Source: Glaciozyma antarctica PI12 (Eukaryota; Basidiomycota; Microbotryomycetes; Kriegeriales; Camptobasidiaceae). From it: DNA of 64,000 bases. A model generated the notes under the pieces. It saw only the letters and a list, made by a program, of their open reading frames with translations, was not told where the DNA came from and made no database searches. This document shows, piece by piece, positions 15,985 through 26,026 of this stretch (its first letter is position 1; each line of letters opens with the position of its first letter). Made by a program: the position numbers and the translations under genes. The stretch spans positions 822,144 to 886,143 of the forward strand of contig KZ627160.1 in the NCBI GenBank assembly GCA_002917775.1, in the 5' to 3' direction.

Positions 15985-16303
15985 CTCGGAGGGTAGTCTG
16001 CGGAGCAAAGCGAGGTCAGCCATTGTGTCCCAAAGCGGTGCGTTTGAGGACGAGGGATCGGGAGGAAGGCGGCGACTCCTTCAGAGCGCTCAACACCAGT
16101 TCCCTCAACCAGCGCTGCTGCACGCTAGCTTGGGAGGCCCATGGTGTATTACTTCTCCCTCGTACACCTCCAGCCTACACCCATCGCAGAAACGCAGCCT
16201 AAGCCCGCCAACTCGCCACTCCGCGACAGCAGCGCCTCCCTGCGTGTGCTCCCTGGCGCTACCGTTTTGAGCACGCTTCTCCCTGTCCTCTCCCTCTCGG
16301 TCC

Positions 16304-16660
16304 TTGTGCCTCCGGATTCTCAGTCGCGCCTTCCTCGAATTTCACTTCAGCTTCCTCTCCAACCCTCCCCTCTCCGGCCCTTCCTACGACTTCGCCCTTC
16401 GCCGCCTCTTCGACTTCTGGGTGATCCAGTGGGTCTCGGACAGCAAGCCTCGGCCACAGGCTTTCACCGTCGACCAAGTCGAGCTCGCCTTTGACCGGGC
16501 GCAGCTTGCTCTCGTCGCCCTCATGGAATCGGCGCCACCGACGTCGGTTCCGTTCCTGGAGAACACGGCTCAGTCAATGCGGCTCTCGTTCCGCTCCTTA
16601 ATGAGACTGGAGGGCAGATGGGGACAGACGAAGATGATCGAATCTTCAAGGAGGAATTGA
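16304..16660 (+). pseudogene. MYND-family C-terminal fragment without a finger
   Basis: Only the helical C-terminal part of the family is recognisable. LRRLFDFWVIQWVSDSKPRP lines up with FDFFVLEWFSDPRKRP of copy 4. VDQVELAFDRAQLALVALME followed by PFLENTAQSMRLSF lines up with the HLKATFSRMVLAVQALYAE and ENTLQRF segment of copy 5. No MYND cysteines, RAESD or DPLE motif is visible upstream on the same strand, where copy 2 begins in the opposite direction 320 bp away. I read it as the surviving tail of a rearranged or decayed copy. A short expressed protein from the ATG at 16304 cannot be excluded. Confidence 0.5.
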
Positions 16661-17061
16661 GGGTGTATACGGAGACGCTCGACGCGGCGAACGCAGCAGC
16701 TGAGGCGGGAGTTCCGGATCGCTGAGGTGCTCGAGTGCGACGATAATAGTAGTGCAACATCTGTAGCCAGTCCTCTTTGTTCGCGTTGAGAGGAACGAGA
16801 GCGCCACGCCTACCTTCGACGTGAAACGTGCGTAGCCAAGCGCCCGCCGCGAAACAAACGACCCGTTCTTCGAGCTTCAGCTTCAACGCTCGCCTGATCC
16901 CCTCCACTGGATGACCGCGAGACCCGAGAAGAGCAGTGCGAAAAAGGGTGCGGGAACACACGAGCCAACGAGCAGACGAACGCCCAGGCAGAAGCAGCTT
17001 CGCAACGCACCCTCACCAAACGCCTCGGAACTTAAACTCTTGCACTCCCTCGTAACGCCCT
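16661..17061. other. Intergenic region, weak minus-strand ORF
   Basis: A minus-strand frame 16521-16961 (start MCSRTLFRTALLGSRG) runs through this stretch and antisense to the MYND fragment, without motifs. Otherwise this is the 3' flank of delta-COP. Confidence 0.4.
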
Positions 17062-19941
17062 CTACACCACGACATAATCGTCGGCGCTCAACAGGGTATC
17101 AATCGAGTATTCGACCGGCTGTCCATCCGCCGGATCAACAACCGACAGCACCTGCTCACACGCATCAGCTCCCTCCCTCGCACGAAAACAAAACGAACGC
17201 ACCTCAACCCCACAGAGTCCCTTCTGACTAACGAACCCAATGGCGACCGGGAAGAACGCCCCCACATCGTCCCCCTCTACCTCAAACTCCATACTCCCCG
17301 TCGTCGTCCCCTCCGCCTCGGAGACCACGTCGATAGTCCAATCGAGGCTCCCGCTCTCAGGGTTAATAGCGTACGATCCGATCGTTGGAGGCTCGGAGAT
17401 GGTGGGTTCGGAACCGGGAGGGAGGGGGATGGAGATGAGGAGGTTGTGGAGGGAGAGAAGGGGGTTCTCGAGTTCGTATTCGAGGTTGACGGTGCAGATT
17501 CCGTTGTCGGTTGAGGGCCAGCAGTTGACTGTGGAGAGGCGTTAGTTACGTTCTTGACGATGCGGGGAGGGCGAGCGAGTGGGAGAGGTGGGGGAGCGGG
17601 CGGAAGGAGGAAAGAGAACGCACTGGAGACCGGAACGATCGACTCGTCCTTCCCCGTCATCCTCCACTTGAGCACTCCCAATCCCTGCCCAACCGGGAAT
17701 CCCCTCTTGCCCTCCTTCAACTTAATCTCGCCCCTCTCACTCCACGCCTTCTTATCGACATTCGGATGCGTCTTGAACTGCAAGTCGTTCGCGCCCGTCT
17801 GCTTGGCGTACGACGAAGGCGGAGGAAGGGAGATGACAAGGACTGTCTTGTCCGGGTCCGAGATGCGGAGATCGAGGTCGCCTTTGAGGGAGAGGGAGGA
17901 GAGTCCGCCGTCGCGGTTCAGTTCGAGCGAGAGAGTTTCCCGCACGACGAGATGCACACTGCGCCATTCGTCAGCACCCACCCTCCACAGCATTCAAAAA
18001 AGAAACTCACTCGGCTTCGTCGACGTCCCCAAACGGGTTCGAATCCTTGCTCTGCACGACCTCCTGCTGCGGCTCGTACCTCGGCTCCTCCTCCCTCTCC
18101 TCGTCCCTCCTCAACAGCGGTTCCTCCACACTCAATCCCCCAAGCGCCTCCGCCAACCCCGGCTCATTCTTCCTCCCCTTCGCGCCCAGCTGCATCCCCT
18201 TCGTCTTAAACACCTTCGCGCTAGGCACTTGTCGGTCGGCCTCTGCTTGCGAGAACGAAGCGCCAAGAGGTGCGTCGTAGGCGGGCGTGGAAGGGCTGTA
18301 GGAGGAGTTGGATTGGAAGCCGGAGGACGAGTTGGTCGCGTAGGGGTTTTGGCCACGGCGGGTCATTTCGCGTCGCTGGACTTCGAGCTGCTTGGCGCGA
18401 CGCTTGAGCTCCTCCTTTGCTTCGTGCTCCTTGTTCTACGAGCGGGGTCGTTAGTGGAGCTCGAGGAAGGGGCGCATCGGAGGGGAGAAGGAGGAGGCGA
18501 ACGTACCCTCGCGATGATCTCCTGGATCTTCTCCTCGTGACTCTCCATCTCCAACACGCTTCGAACCTGCTGAAGGTTGACGTTCTCCCTCCATCCCAAG
18601 CTAATAACCTCGTCCCAAGCGCTGAGGATCTCAAAGCTAACCCTCAGCACATCCTGCTCCCCCACCGCTCCTCCCCGTCCTCCACTCGCCAGCTCCGTGA
18701 CGATACGAGTAACAAGAGAAAGAGTCGAAAGGTCGAGGAGGATGTTGGACTGTGTGTTGGTGATGAGGAGGACGTAGAGGTCCTCGAGAGGCGTGTAGAC
18801 GAAGCGGACGCCAGAGGCTTCGAGGACGGTGTGCTCTGAGGTCGGGGAGACGAGGCGGGGGAAAGAGGTGAGGAGGGATTCGAGGCGGGAACGGGGGAGA
18901 CCGAGGGATTGGCGGGAGAGGAGGGCTGCCAGAGGACGTGTCAGTGCGGCTTCAGGTGCGGGCGAGAGAGCTGAGGCAGGAGCGCGATCAACTGATGGAG
19001 AGGGGATAAGAATGGAAGCCTTGCGATGGCTGTGCTGTTGCGCGCAGGTACTCAAAGCGACCCTCGTTCACGCTCTGCCGTCAGCGCTGAGCCCATCGGC
19101 CGCGCTGAGAACTCAAGCACTGGCGAGGTGCTGGACGAGACGTCGTGGCAGACCGGACTGTTGCCAACGAGGTAACAGGCCTGTCTGCGAGCTGAGTCTC
19201 CCTGTGCACATCTGCGTGCTGCTTCCGCTCCGGCTCCCCCAGCAAGCCGAAGTCGCAGCCAGGACATCGCAGCTCCCCATTCTCAGCGTTTCGCTGGAAG
19301 CGAACAGCACCTTGACAGCAATGAGCAATACACGCGAAGGCCAGCGCACGGCCTGGGCCCAGTCCAGGACGGCAAGCTCAGGCGCTTCAGCCGTCCTAGC
19401 TGGTACGGGGAGAAGGCGCGACCACGCAGAGGAGAACCGCGCTCGTTTATAGCGCCGTCTCCAGCCACGTTAGTCCCATCTTCATCATCAAACCAACCCG
19501 CCCCAGCTCCACTCCTAACAAGCTAGTGGAGGCGTCGCCTACCGTTCCAAGGGCCCACGCACTGACACGCGCACCCGAGGAGCAGCAGCTCCCCCGTGCT
19601 CATCCCGCCAGCGCTCTTCACCCGGCCCTCGAGAGGTAGAAGGTACCAGCACAAGCGAAACGAGCAGCACAGAGTCCCACCGCTCGTAGAGCAGCAGGTC
19701 CTCCGCGCGTCGTCACAGCTCCCAGGCACCTTCCACGTCCTCCCTCCTCCCTCCCGCTTCCTTCTCCCACTCCGCCCAGCTTACACCAACCGAATGCACT
19801 CACGTTTGCCCCCTTTTGTAACGACTGATGCGGCTAGGACGACCTGTTGTAGTTGTGAGAGGCGCGTGGAGGGGGAGGTGGGAGGAGGTTGAGGGAGGGT
19901 CAGCGGGGTCTGGGGAAGGGGAGGAGAGGACGGCGTACCAT
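17062..19941 (-). CDS. RET2: Coatomer subunit delta (delta-COP, archain)
   Basis: Subunit of the COPI coat that mediates Golgi-to-ER and intra-Golgi vesicle traffic. Seven coding exons join in frame to 545 residues, the normal size: 19941-19939, 19843-19804, 18925-18507, 18435-18011, 17958-17624, 17528-17203 and 17151-17062. The first coding exon is only the ATG, the second gives VVLAASVVTKGGK, and the third continues PLLSRQSLGLPRSRLESLL. Family hallmarks follow: VRFVYTPLEDLYVLLITN, NILLDLSTLSLV, ENVNLQQVRSVLEMESHEEKIQEII and the coiled segment NKEHEAKEELKRRAKQLE. The C-terminal mu-homology domain runs from VHLVVRETLSLELNRDGG to GSLDWTID and ends in DYVVV. The intron between exons 2 and 3 (18926-19803) is exceptionally long for this genome. 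Confidence 0.93.
18926..19803 (-). other. Long delta-COP intron (878 nt)
   Basis: Bounded by a GTGAG donor at 19803 and a CTGAC...GGCAG branch and acceptor at 18935-18926. Neighbouring introns are 50-100 nt. The interior has only short open frames. On the minus strand an ATGATGA sequence (near 19486) with CTGA about 100 nt downstream could be boxes C and D of a snoRNA, but no terminal stem is evident. Confidence 0.6.
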
Positions 19942-20369
19942 TGGGCGATTCCTAAGGAGAGTTTGGAAGCTGGTGCGGTTAGAGGAGGAAACAGCGCCGG
20001 GCAGGAGACGGTCGAGCTCGACGAGCAGAACTTCGCGAGCTCCAACTTTGTCAGAGTTTCGCGGTGTTATTCTTTGCGGCTTCGACGACGACGACGGCGA
20101 CGAAACAACGGCGACGACGACGATGCTTCAGGCAGCGGTGATGATAGATAAGAAGGCGGTTCATCCAAAGGATTCAACAATTATCGAGAGAAAGACTACC
20201 CTCACTCCTCCTCGGAGTTGTTGTCCTCCCAATCCACCACTGTCGCCGCCAACGCCTTCTTCAAAGTCCCCTCCGTCATACACTCCACATTCGCCTTCTC
20301 CGCCTCCAAAAGCGTCCCAGAAACCGCCACATTCATCCGATATACCTTGATCCTCATCCGATGCTTCCT
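19942..20369. other. Divergent flank with GAC/GACGAC-type repeat
   Basis: Contains the delta-COP upstream region and the 3' flank of MYND copy 3. At 20084-20130 there is a run rich in CGACGA/GACGGCGACGA units, a short trinucleotide-like repeat. No gene is supported. Confidence 0.5.
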
Positions 20370-21245
20370 CTACGCACCGAGCTTCGCAATCCTCCCCTTG
20401 ATGAGCGATCCGCTCACTGCGTCCTCGAGGAGGGCGACCTCGGCACTCGCTTCCAGCTCCTTAAACGCCACGTCGAGGTAGGTGTCGTCGAATGGTATCG
20501 AGGCAGCCCGTCTGCTCGGATCCGAGAGCCATTCGAGGACGAAAAAGCGGAAGGCGTGTCGGAAGAAGGAGTTGCGGGTAAAGAATTTCATGCGGATGGT
20601 GAAGACGGGATTGATGTTGAGATTGGCGATGCGGTAGGACGGCCAGAAGGAGAGGTTGGTCTCGAATTAGTCGCCGAGGTACCGGTAGAGATGGAGGCGG
20701 AGGGAGGCGATGGCGAGGTCGCGAGCGAGGCGCTGAGGAGTTTCCAGTATTTCTGTGAGAGGGAGGTGAGCTTGCTTTGGATTTTAAGGGACGAAAGAAA
20801 GGGACGAACATAGCAGGGATCGCATCTCGGTTCTTGCTGCCGAGGACTTCAGCAATCGTGCCGCGCTCGCCGTTCGCGACCAGCAGTTCGACGACATCCT
20901 GCTCGCTGACTGCGGTCGACAGAGTTTCAGTACCTCGCGCTTCCGATCGAACGAGGAAGCGAACTCACCTTGCTTCGATATCGCATACGCATCACTCTCA
21001 CCTCTCACCAGCGCAGCTTGTCTAAACGTCGTCGGATCCTCCCCACAAATCATCTTATGCGCCGGCCAAGCCTACCTCTTTTCAGCAATCGCATCCTATC
21101 AAACGAGGAACGGACGCACGAGGTTCTGGTGCTCGGTAGAGCAGTAGACGACCGCTTGGCATTTCCTGCAACGGCCCGTGGTGGGGACGGAACATATGGC
21201 GTATTCGGAGGCGCAGGCGTCGCAGCAGATCCCCGTCGTATCCAT
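20370..21245 (-). pseudogene. MYND zinc-finger family, copy 3, probably broken
   Basis: The ATG at 21245 starts MDTTGICCDACASEYAICSV. A finger follows with GRCRKC, AVVYCSTEHQNL and, after an intron, AWPAHKMICG. Next come LVRGESDAYAISKQG and a weaker equivalent of the DPLE exon (VSEQDVVELLVANG, IAEVLGSKNRDAI). In the long exon the alignment to copy 4 breaks twice. YWKLLSASLA is in one register while ARDLAIASLRLHLYRY is in another, and a TAA lies in frame at 20667-20669 before FETNLSFWPSYRIANLNINP. Beyond it the family pattern continues well: FFVLEWLSDPSRRAASIPF to SLIKGRIAKLGA. Unless a sequencing error or an atypical intron explains both breaks, the protein would be truncated before its C-terminal domain. 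It is a close tandem relative of copy 4. Confidence 0.6.
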
Positions 21246-21711
21246 CGCGCGGCCTGAGAAGGAACGAGGTCAGCGCGCTCTCTCTCTCCCAGCTAGTCCA
21301 TGTGCTCCCACTCTCTGTACCTGAACCAGCGCAAGTATCCCTCGGGGGGGTGCGCTGGAACAGGGGAAGCTCTTCGCTCCCACCGCGCAGCCTCCGTCCC
21401 TGGCTTGGTGCTGTTCAAGACCTCGGCGGGGGGGACTCACCAGCTTGGCTCTCCTTCTCAAGGGATGCGGCTTCGAAGGAGGGGAAGCAGACTTTGGAGG
21501 AGCTGATTCGAGCAGGAGCGGGATGGAGTAGAGGCTGAAGGGGCGCGGAAGGAGAACAAAGGGAAGACGAGAGGTGCGAGCGGATCCTGCCGAGTCCGCA
21601 CCTTCGTCGCTTGCTCAGAACTTTCCCTGCTGCAAACAGCAATACACCTGCAGGCATGAAAATACCAAGGAGCGCAGCGCTACAAAAAGCTAAATTCCGC
21701 ACCGCGCACCC
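21246..21711. other. Spacer between tandem MYND copies 3 and 4
   Basis: Should hold the promoter of copy 3 and the 3' end of copy 4. Short plus-strand frames at 21300-21540 have no motifs. Nothing else is seen. Confidence 0.5.
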
Positions 21712-22752
21712 TCATCGATCATCCCCATAATCCCAAGTCCCCGCCCAAGCGTCCCTCAACCCCTCCCTCGCCCTCTCCTCCATCTCCCAATTTTCCTCCT
21801 CCATCAACCTCTTCGACTCGACCCTACTCATCCCCTCCCTAACCCTCTTCTCATGCCTCCTCCCAGCCCCGATCCACGAGATCTGCTTCGTAAACATCGT
21901 GCCGTTCACCCCGTCCTCGGCTACCGCGACGTCTCGGATCGATTCGAGACGCGCGAAAGCGATATCGGCGTAGCTGTCGACGAAAGGCGTCGATTCGGGT
22001 CGCTTGCGAGGGTCCGAAAACCATTCGAGGACGAAGAAATCAAAGGCGGCTCGGAGGAGCGAGTTGCGAGTGGAGGGCGACATGCGATCGGCGTAGACGA
22101 GCTGGTGGATTTTGGTAGCGGCAATGCGGTAGAAGGGATAAAGAGAAAGAGCCGTTGTTTTGAGGAGGGTGCCGGGGTGCGGCTGGAGGTGAACGCGGAG
22201 GGAGCTGATCGTATAGTCGCGGTGGTAGGGGGTCTTGGAAGCGAGGGAGGCGTTGAGGAGGTTCCAGGATGTCTGACAACGTCGATAGCTCTCGTCAGCG
22301 TGGGACTTCGACAGGGACAGGTGGCGGGACAAACCTCGAAAGGGTCGGAGTTGGCATCTCGCTGGCGGAGCACTTGGACGATCGCGCCGTCCTCACCAGC
22401 CTCAACCGTAATGCCAAGAGCATCGCTATCGGCCGCTGTAGAAAATATGGGTTAGTGATTGCAGCACCGGGAGAAAACTGTGAGAAAGGAAGCACCATTC
22501 TTCGACAGCGCGTACGCATCGCTCTCGGCTCTCGTCACGGGTGCTTGGTGAAAGACCGCAGGATCCTTGCCGCAGAGCATCTTGTGAGCGGGCCAAACCT
22601 GAATACGAGTCTTCGTCAGCTTTGGAACCACTCGAGAGGGAACGAAAACGCCCGAGAGATTGATGAGCGGCCGAGCAGTAGAAGGCGGTCTTGCATTTGG
22701 CACAGCATTTCGAAGCTAGCTTGAAGCAGACGGCGCATTCTTGCAAGCTCAT
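21712..22752 (-). CDS. MYND zinc-finger family protein, copy 4
   Basis: Apparently the most intact member. The ATG at 22752 starts MSLQECAVCFKLASKCCAKC, then AFYCSAAHQSL, and after an intron VWPAHKMLCGKD completes the zinc ligands. VTRAESDAYALSKNG follows. The next exon ends in VLRQRDANSDPFE, the equivalent of the DPLE motif. The last exon encodes about 200 residues: SWNLLNASLASKTPYHRDY, ISSLRVHLQPHPG, FYRIAATKIHQLVYADRM, FDFFVLEWFSDPRKRPESTP, and a charged C-terminal helix ending in WDYGDDR. No membrane segment or nuclear signal is obvious. It serves as the reference for judging decay in the other copies. Molecular role unknown. Confidence 0.75.
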
Positions 22753-23645
22753 CGTGTTCTTGATTGAGCTGTGGTGCGATGGGGAGAGAGGGGAGTCGGC
22801 TCAGCTCTTGAATCTACGTCCTGAGGACCGCCGAGCGAGCGAGCCTCCGTCTGAAAAAGCAGGGCTCCTTCCAGGACAGCTCCGCTCCCTTTTGTGATTA
22901 TCCAGCCTCGTACTCTCAGCTTTGTTACCTCCTCAGGAACGAACAGCCCTCCCACACGCGCCTCCTTCACCCTTCGCTCCGCCTCCAACATGGTCTCCTC
23001 CACCATGGCCGCTCGCAGTCCGCCTCCAGCGATCCATTAACAGCTCCACCTATCCATAACTCCTGTTCGAATCCACGCGCACGCACTCACCAGGGAAGCT
23101 CGGTTCCTCGTCGCGGAGCGGTTCGAGGATCGAGCTGGTAGGAGTACGACGGTTCGGCACGGGGAGGGGCTGCGCTGGTACCGTTTTTGCGCTCCAGCGA
23201 GGGAGTAAAGAGAGGCGAAGGAGTCAAAATGAGAGAAGGAAGTCAACCCGCACCGCTTCGGCGCTTTCGCCGAGTGGGGAGGAGCGAGCTCCCTCGACCT
23301 TTCGAGGGTGACTTCCTCCCTCTGCTCGACAGCTGATCAGCCAGCTTGCACGCTCCTCAGTCCCCACTGGACGTCCGCTTCTTGGTCAAGGTGAGCGTGG
23401 TGGAGCCACCCTCCTCGGAGAGCGCGAAACGGGGAGGAGGACAAAGGGAGGCTGCTGTTCCTCCCCAAATCGTAGCAGAGGTCAACGGCAAGATCGCTGA
23501 GTTCAGACGTAGGAGGACGCTGCGTGCTGCTGCCGCCTACCTCGTCCTTGTCGTCGTCGGCTTCGAGCAAGCGAGTCTCCACTTTCAAGCAGCTTGCTGA
23601 CCTCTTTTCTCCTGAAACAGTCTCTCGTTGAAACAGTCTCTCGAG
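22753..23645. other. Divergent intergenic region between MYND copies 4 and 5
   Basis: Presumed bidirectional promoter. A short minus-strand frame from 23006 (MVEETMLEAERRVKEARVGG, then a possible donor after FVPEE) looks helical and charged like a protein fragment, but it is too short to assign. No complete gene is seen. Confidence 0.4.
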
Positions 23646-24695
23646 ATGAATACGAAGGAGTGTGCCGTCTGCTCTGCAAAGGAATCGCACCGCTGCTCGA
23701 AGTGCGGGCTCGCTGCGTACTGCTCTCTCGCTCGCCAAGCTCTCGTGAGTCTTCGCCACCTCTTTTCCGCCTATTCTGACTTTGCATCGCTAGGTCTGGC
23801 CTTGCAAACACCAGAGGCTTTCGAGTCGCTGATGCAAATGTGTAACTGCAGCTGTTAGGTCGGACGATCCCGTCTTGGAGCGGTTCATCGGCGTCGACGA
23901 GAACATTACGATCGAGGAGCTCGTCCGGCGCATGCAACCCGACAAGGATCCTCTCGAAGTGAGTCGCTCGAAACGTATCCCTCCTTCCACGAACTAAGAC
24001 TTCCGCGCAAAAGACTCACTGGCAGGACGTGCAACGCAACCTGGGGGCCGGCGATCCGACCCAGCGAAGCGTCAAACCGCGATTATCCGCAGCTTCATCT
24101 CGAACTGCCGCCCCGACTCCGAATTCCTCAAAGTCCCTCCCATGTCCGCTTTCTACGACGTCGCAGTGCTCGAGAACATTCTCCTCTCCGACTCCGATCC
24201 CACTCGCGCTGTCTCGTTCCTCCTGCACCGAGCGTACGACCACGCGACACTGATATCACTGCTCAAGTATCTACGGCACAACACCGCACCACCGGAGCCA
24301 GCTCATTTAAAAGCCACGTTCAGCAGGATGGTCTTGGCGGTGCAGGCGCTGTACGCTGAACTGGGGACGCCGATGGAAAACACGCTGCAGCGGTTCCTGG
24401 ACTTGAGCACTATCATGTGTCGATCCGGCTTATGGGCGGCATGAGCCCCGCCGAAGATCAACTTCGCGTGGCGGAGGCGATCGAGGTTATGAAGGAGGTT
24501 TACCCTCTGTTCGAGGAGGATGGCTCGGTCCGGCGAGGAGACCACGGTGCGTCCTTGGGTTTTTGATGACGCTTTGGGAGTTTCGCTGATCAGGGCTTGG
24601 AGAAGGGTATGCGTCGGAAAGCGCGGGGGATCAAGGTCGTTGGGTTCCTTGAGCTAGGACGGAGGGAATGCTGGAGGAGCGATAAACACGATTGA
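23646..24695 (+). pseudogene. MYND zinc-finger family, copy 5, degenerate
   Basis: The start at 23646 gives MNTKECAVCSAKESHRCSKC, very like copy 2, but the next block reads AAYCSLARQAL. The His that ends YCSxxHQ in the other five copies is Arg. The next exon begins VWPCKHQRLSSR and stops, with no HKxxC ligands and no RAESD motif. A later exon is well kept: VLERFIGVDENITIEELV to MQPDKDPLE. The long exon (FISNCRPDSEFLKVPPM, LSDSDPTRAVSFLLHRAY, AHLKATFSRMVLAVQALYAE) needs a one-base slip near 24400 to go on as SIRLMGGMSPAEDQLRVAEA. After an intron it ends at 24693-24695. Loss of zinc ligands together with frame breaks argues for a pseudogene, though unusual splicing could bypass part of the damage. 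Confidence 0.6.
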
Positions 24696-25052
24696 GGGTT
24701 CGCGCTATCTTGCGAAGGTGGAAGCTTTGGCGAAGAGGATCGAGGTGGCTACAATGGAGGCGGAGAGCAGAGAGGGCTGCGATATGCTGGGACCGAGGAG
24801 CTTTTAGAGCATGCTGCTCCCGTTGCTGGAGTTCTTGAGGAGACGCGAGGCGGCGAGCGTGTGATGAGCAGGAGCAGTTTGAGCAGACGACGATTCGGGA
24901 GTACGACTTGTTCTGAAGACGCGCAAAGGCGGGAGAGACTCTTCGAGAAAGCATACAAGAACTACCTCACCGCGCCTGTCCCATCTCGCCTCCTCACCAC
25001 TCCACCATCTTTATCCCTCTCCCCTCGCAAACCGCAATAAGCTCCTCCGCGA

Positions 25053-26026
25053 CTACGAGCGCGTCTCCAGCGAAGGCAGCTCCGTCGCCGCGCTGATGAT
25101 GAGGTCGATCCTCGAATCCGCCTCGAATCCGTCGCTCGGCGTCCAGATAGCGAAGGGGTTGAGCTCGAGAGTCGTGAGAGCGGGGAAGGTCGACCCGATT
25201 TCGGTGAGTGGCGGGAGAAGTTCGACGTGCGTGCGGAGGAGAGTGAGGTTGGGGAGAGGATGCCACGAGCACCGACTGGCGAGAGGAGAATGCTGCGTCG
25301 TGGTGTACTCCATAGGGAGGGATTGGAGGTCAGGGAAGGAGCGGAGGGTGTAAAAGACTATGATGAAAAATCCTTCACGGAGGTGGGTGCTGTCGAGGAT
25401 GGAGAGTGTATCGAGAGTGTTGTACGAGACGAGGCACGTTGCGATGTCGTCGGTCCTCGCTCCTCGGAAGTATAACTTGGACGGACCGGAGGCGACGGTG
25501 CATGGCTCCTTGTTGCCACTTTTCGTGAATGAATAGCGTTGGGGAAGACCTGTGCTCAGATGCCAGTTGGAACCGTCGTCAGTCACAGCGTGCAGAGAGA
25601 CGTACCGTGAGCGTTGACAGGCCAGCAGGGCAGGTCCACTCGGCACTCGAAGAACTCGATATCTTTCAAAGAAGGCAGAGCCAAGATCTGGTCCGGCACC
25701 ACCTCCAACTCTAGCAGTCCTTCGCCCGACCACCTCGACGCTGCTCCCAGCGTGATCCTGCGCACCCTCGACCGAAATTCCGACGCATCGAGCAGCTCCA
25801 GGTAGTGTTCAAAGTTATCCTCATGAACGAGCACATTCTCCAGCAGCAGTCTCCGCGCGATAGGCAACCAGCTCTTGCAGACGAGGGAGGATGAGCAGAG
25901 GAAGCTCGAGACCGAGCTCCAGTGCGTCGTTCCTGCGTCGGATCGGCGTTCCTCTTCAACAAGCCGAGCGGTGGCGAGGGCGAGGATGTGGGAGACGATT
26001 TCGGGAGGGGTGTGTGGAGTTGGCAT
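25053..26026 (-). CDS. F-box-like / leucine-rich protein, hypothetical
   Basis: Two exons on the minus strand. Exon 1 starts MPTPHTPPEIVSHILALATA and continues SSLVCKSWLPIARRLLLENV, the usual pattern of an F-box-like N-terminus (PxEIxxxIL ... VCKxWxxxAxxLL) found in many basidiomycete substrate-receptor candidates. After an intron (GTACGT donor following WPVNAH) exon 2 encodes repeated Leu-rich segments such as YNTLDTLSILDSTHLREG, LRSFPDLQSLPMEYTTTQ, LPNLTLLRTHVELLPPL and PALTTLELNPFAIW. The printed frame stops at 25053, but the adjacent register continues plausibly as ALVVAEELIAVCEGRG to a stop at 24994, so a one-base error near 25060 is likely. Such proteins usually link to SCF ubiquitin ligase through Skp1; that is inference here. 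Confidence 0.6.

Noticed and set aside
18030-18050. GGTTCGAATCC, resembling a tRNA T-loop
   Set aside because: It is in the delta-COP coding sequence (SNPFG region) and no cloverleaf arms flank it; no tRNA gene was found in the window.
17554-18540. 328-codon plus-strand ORF over delta-COP
   Set aside because: Lies entirely antisense to delta-COP exons and introns, with no motifs.
20084-20130. GACGAC-type repeat as a possible CRISPR or satellite
   Set aside because: Too short, imperfect and eukaryotic; a simple low-complexity run.
22749-23006. Charged helical ORF MVEETMLEAERRVKEARVGG as another MYND-family tail
   Set aside because: Too short and without the family motifs; similarity is only compositional.
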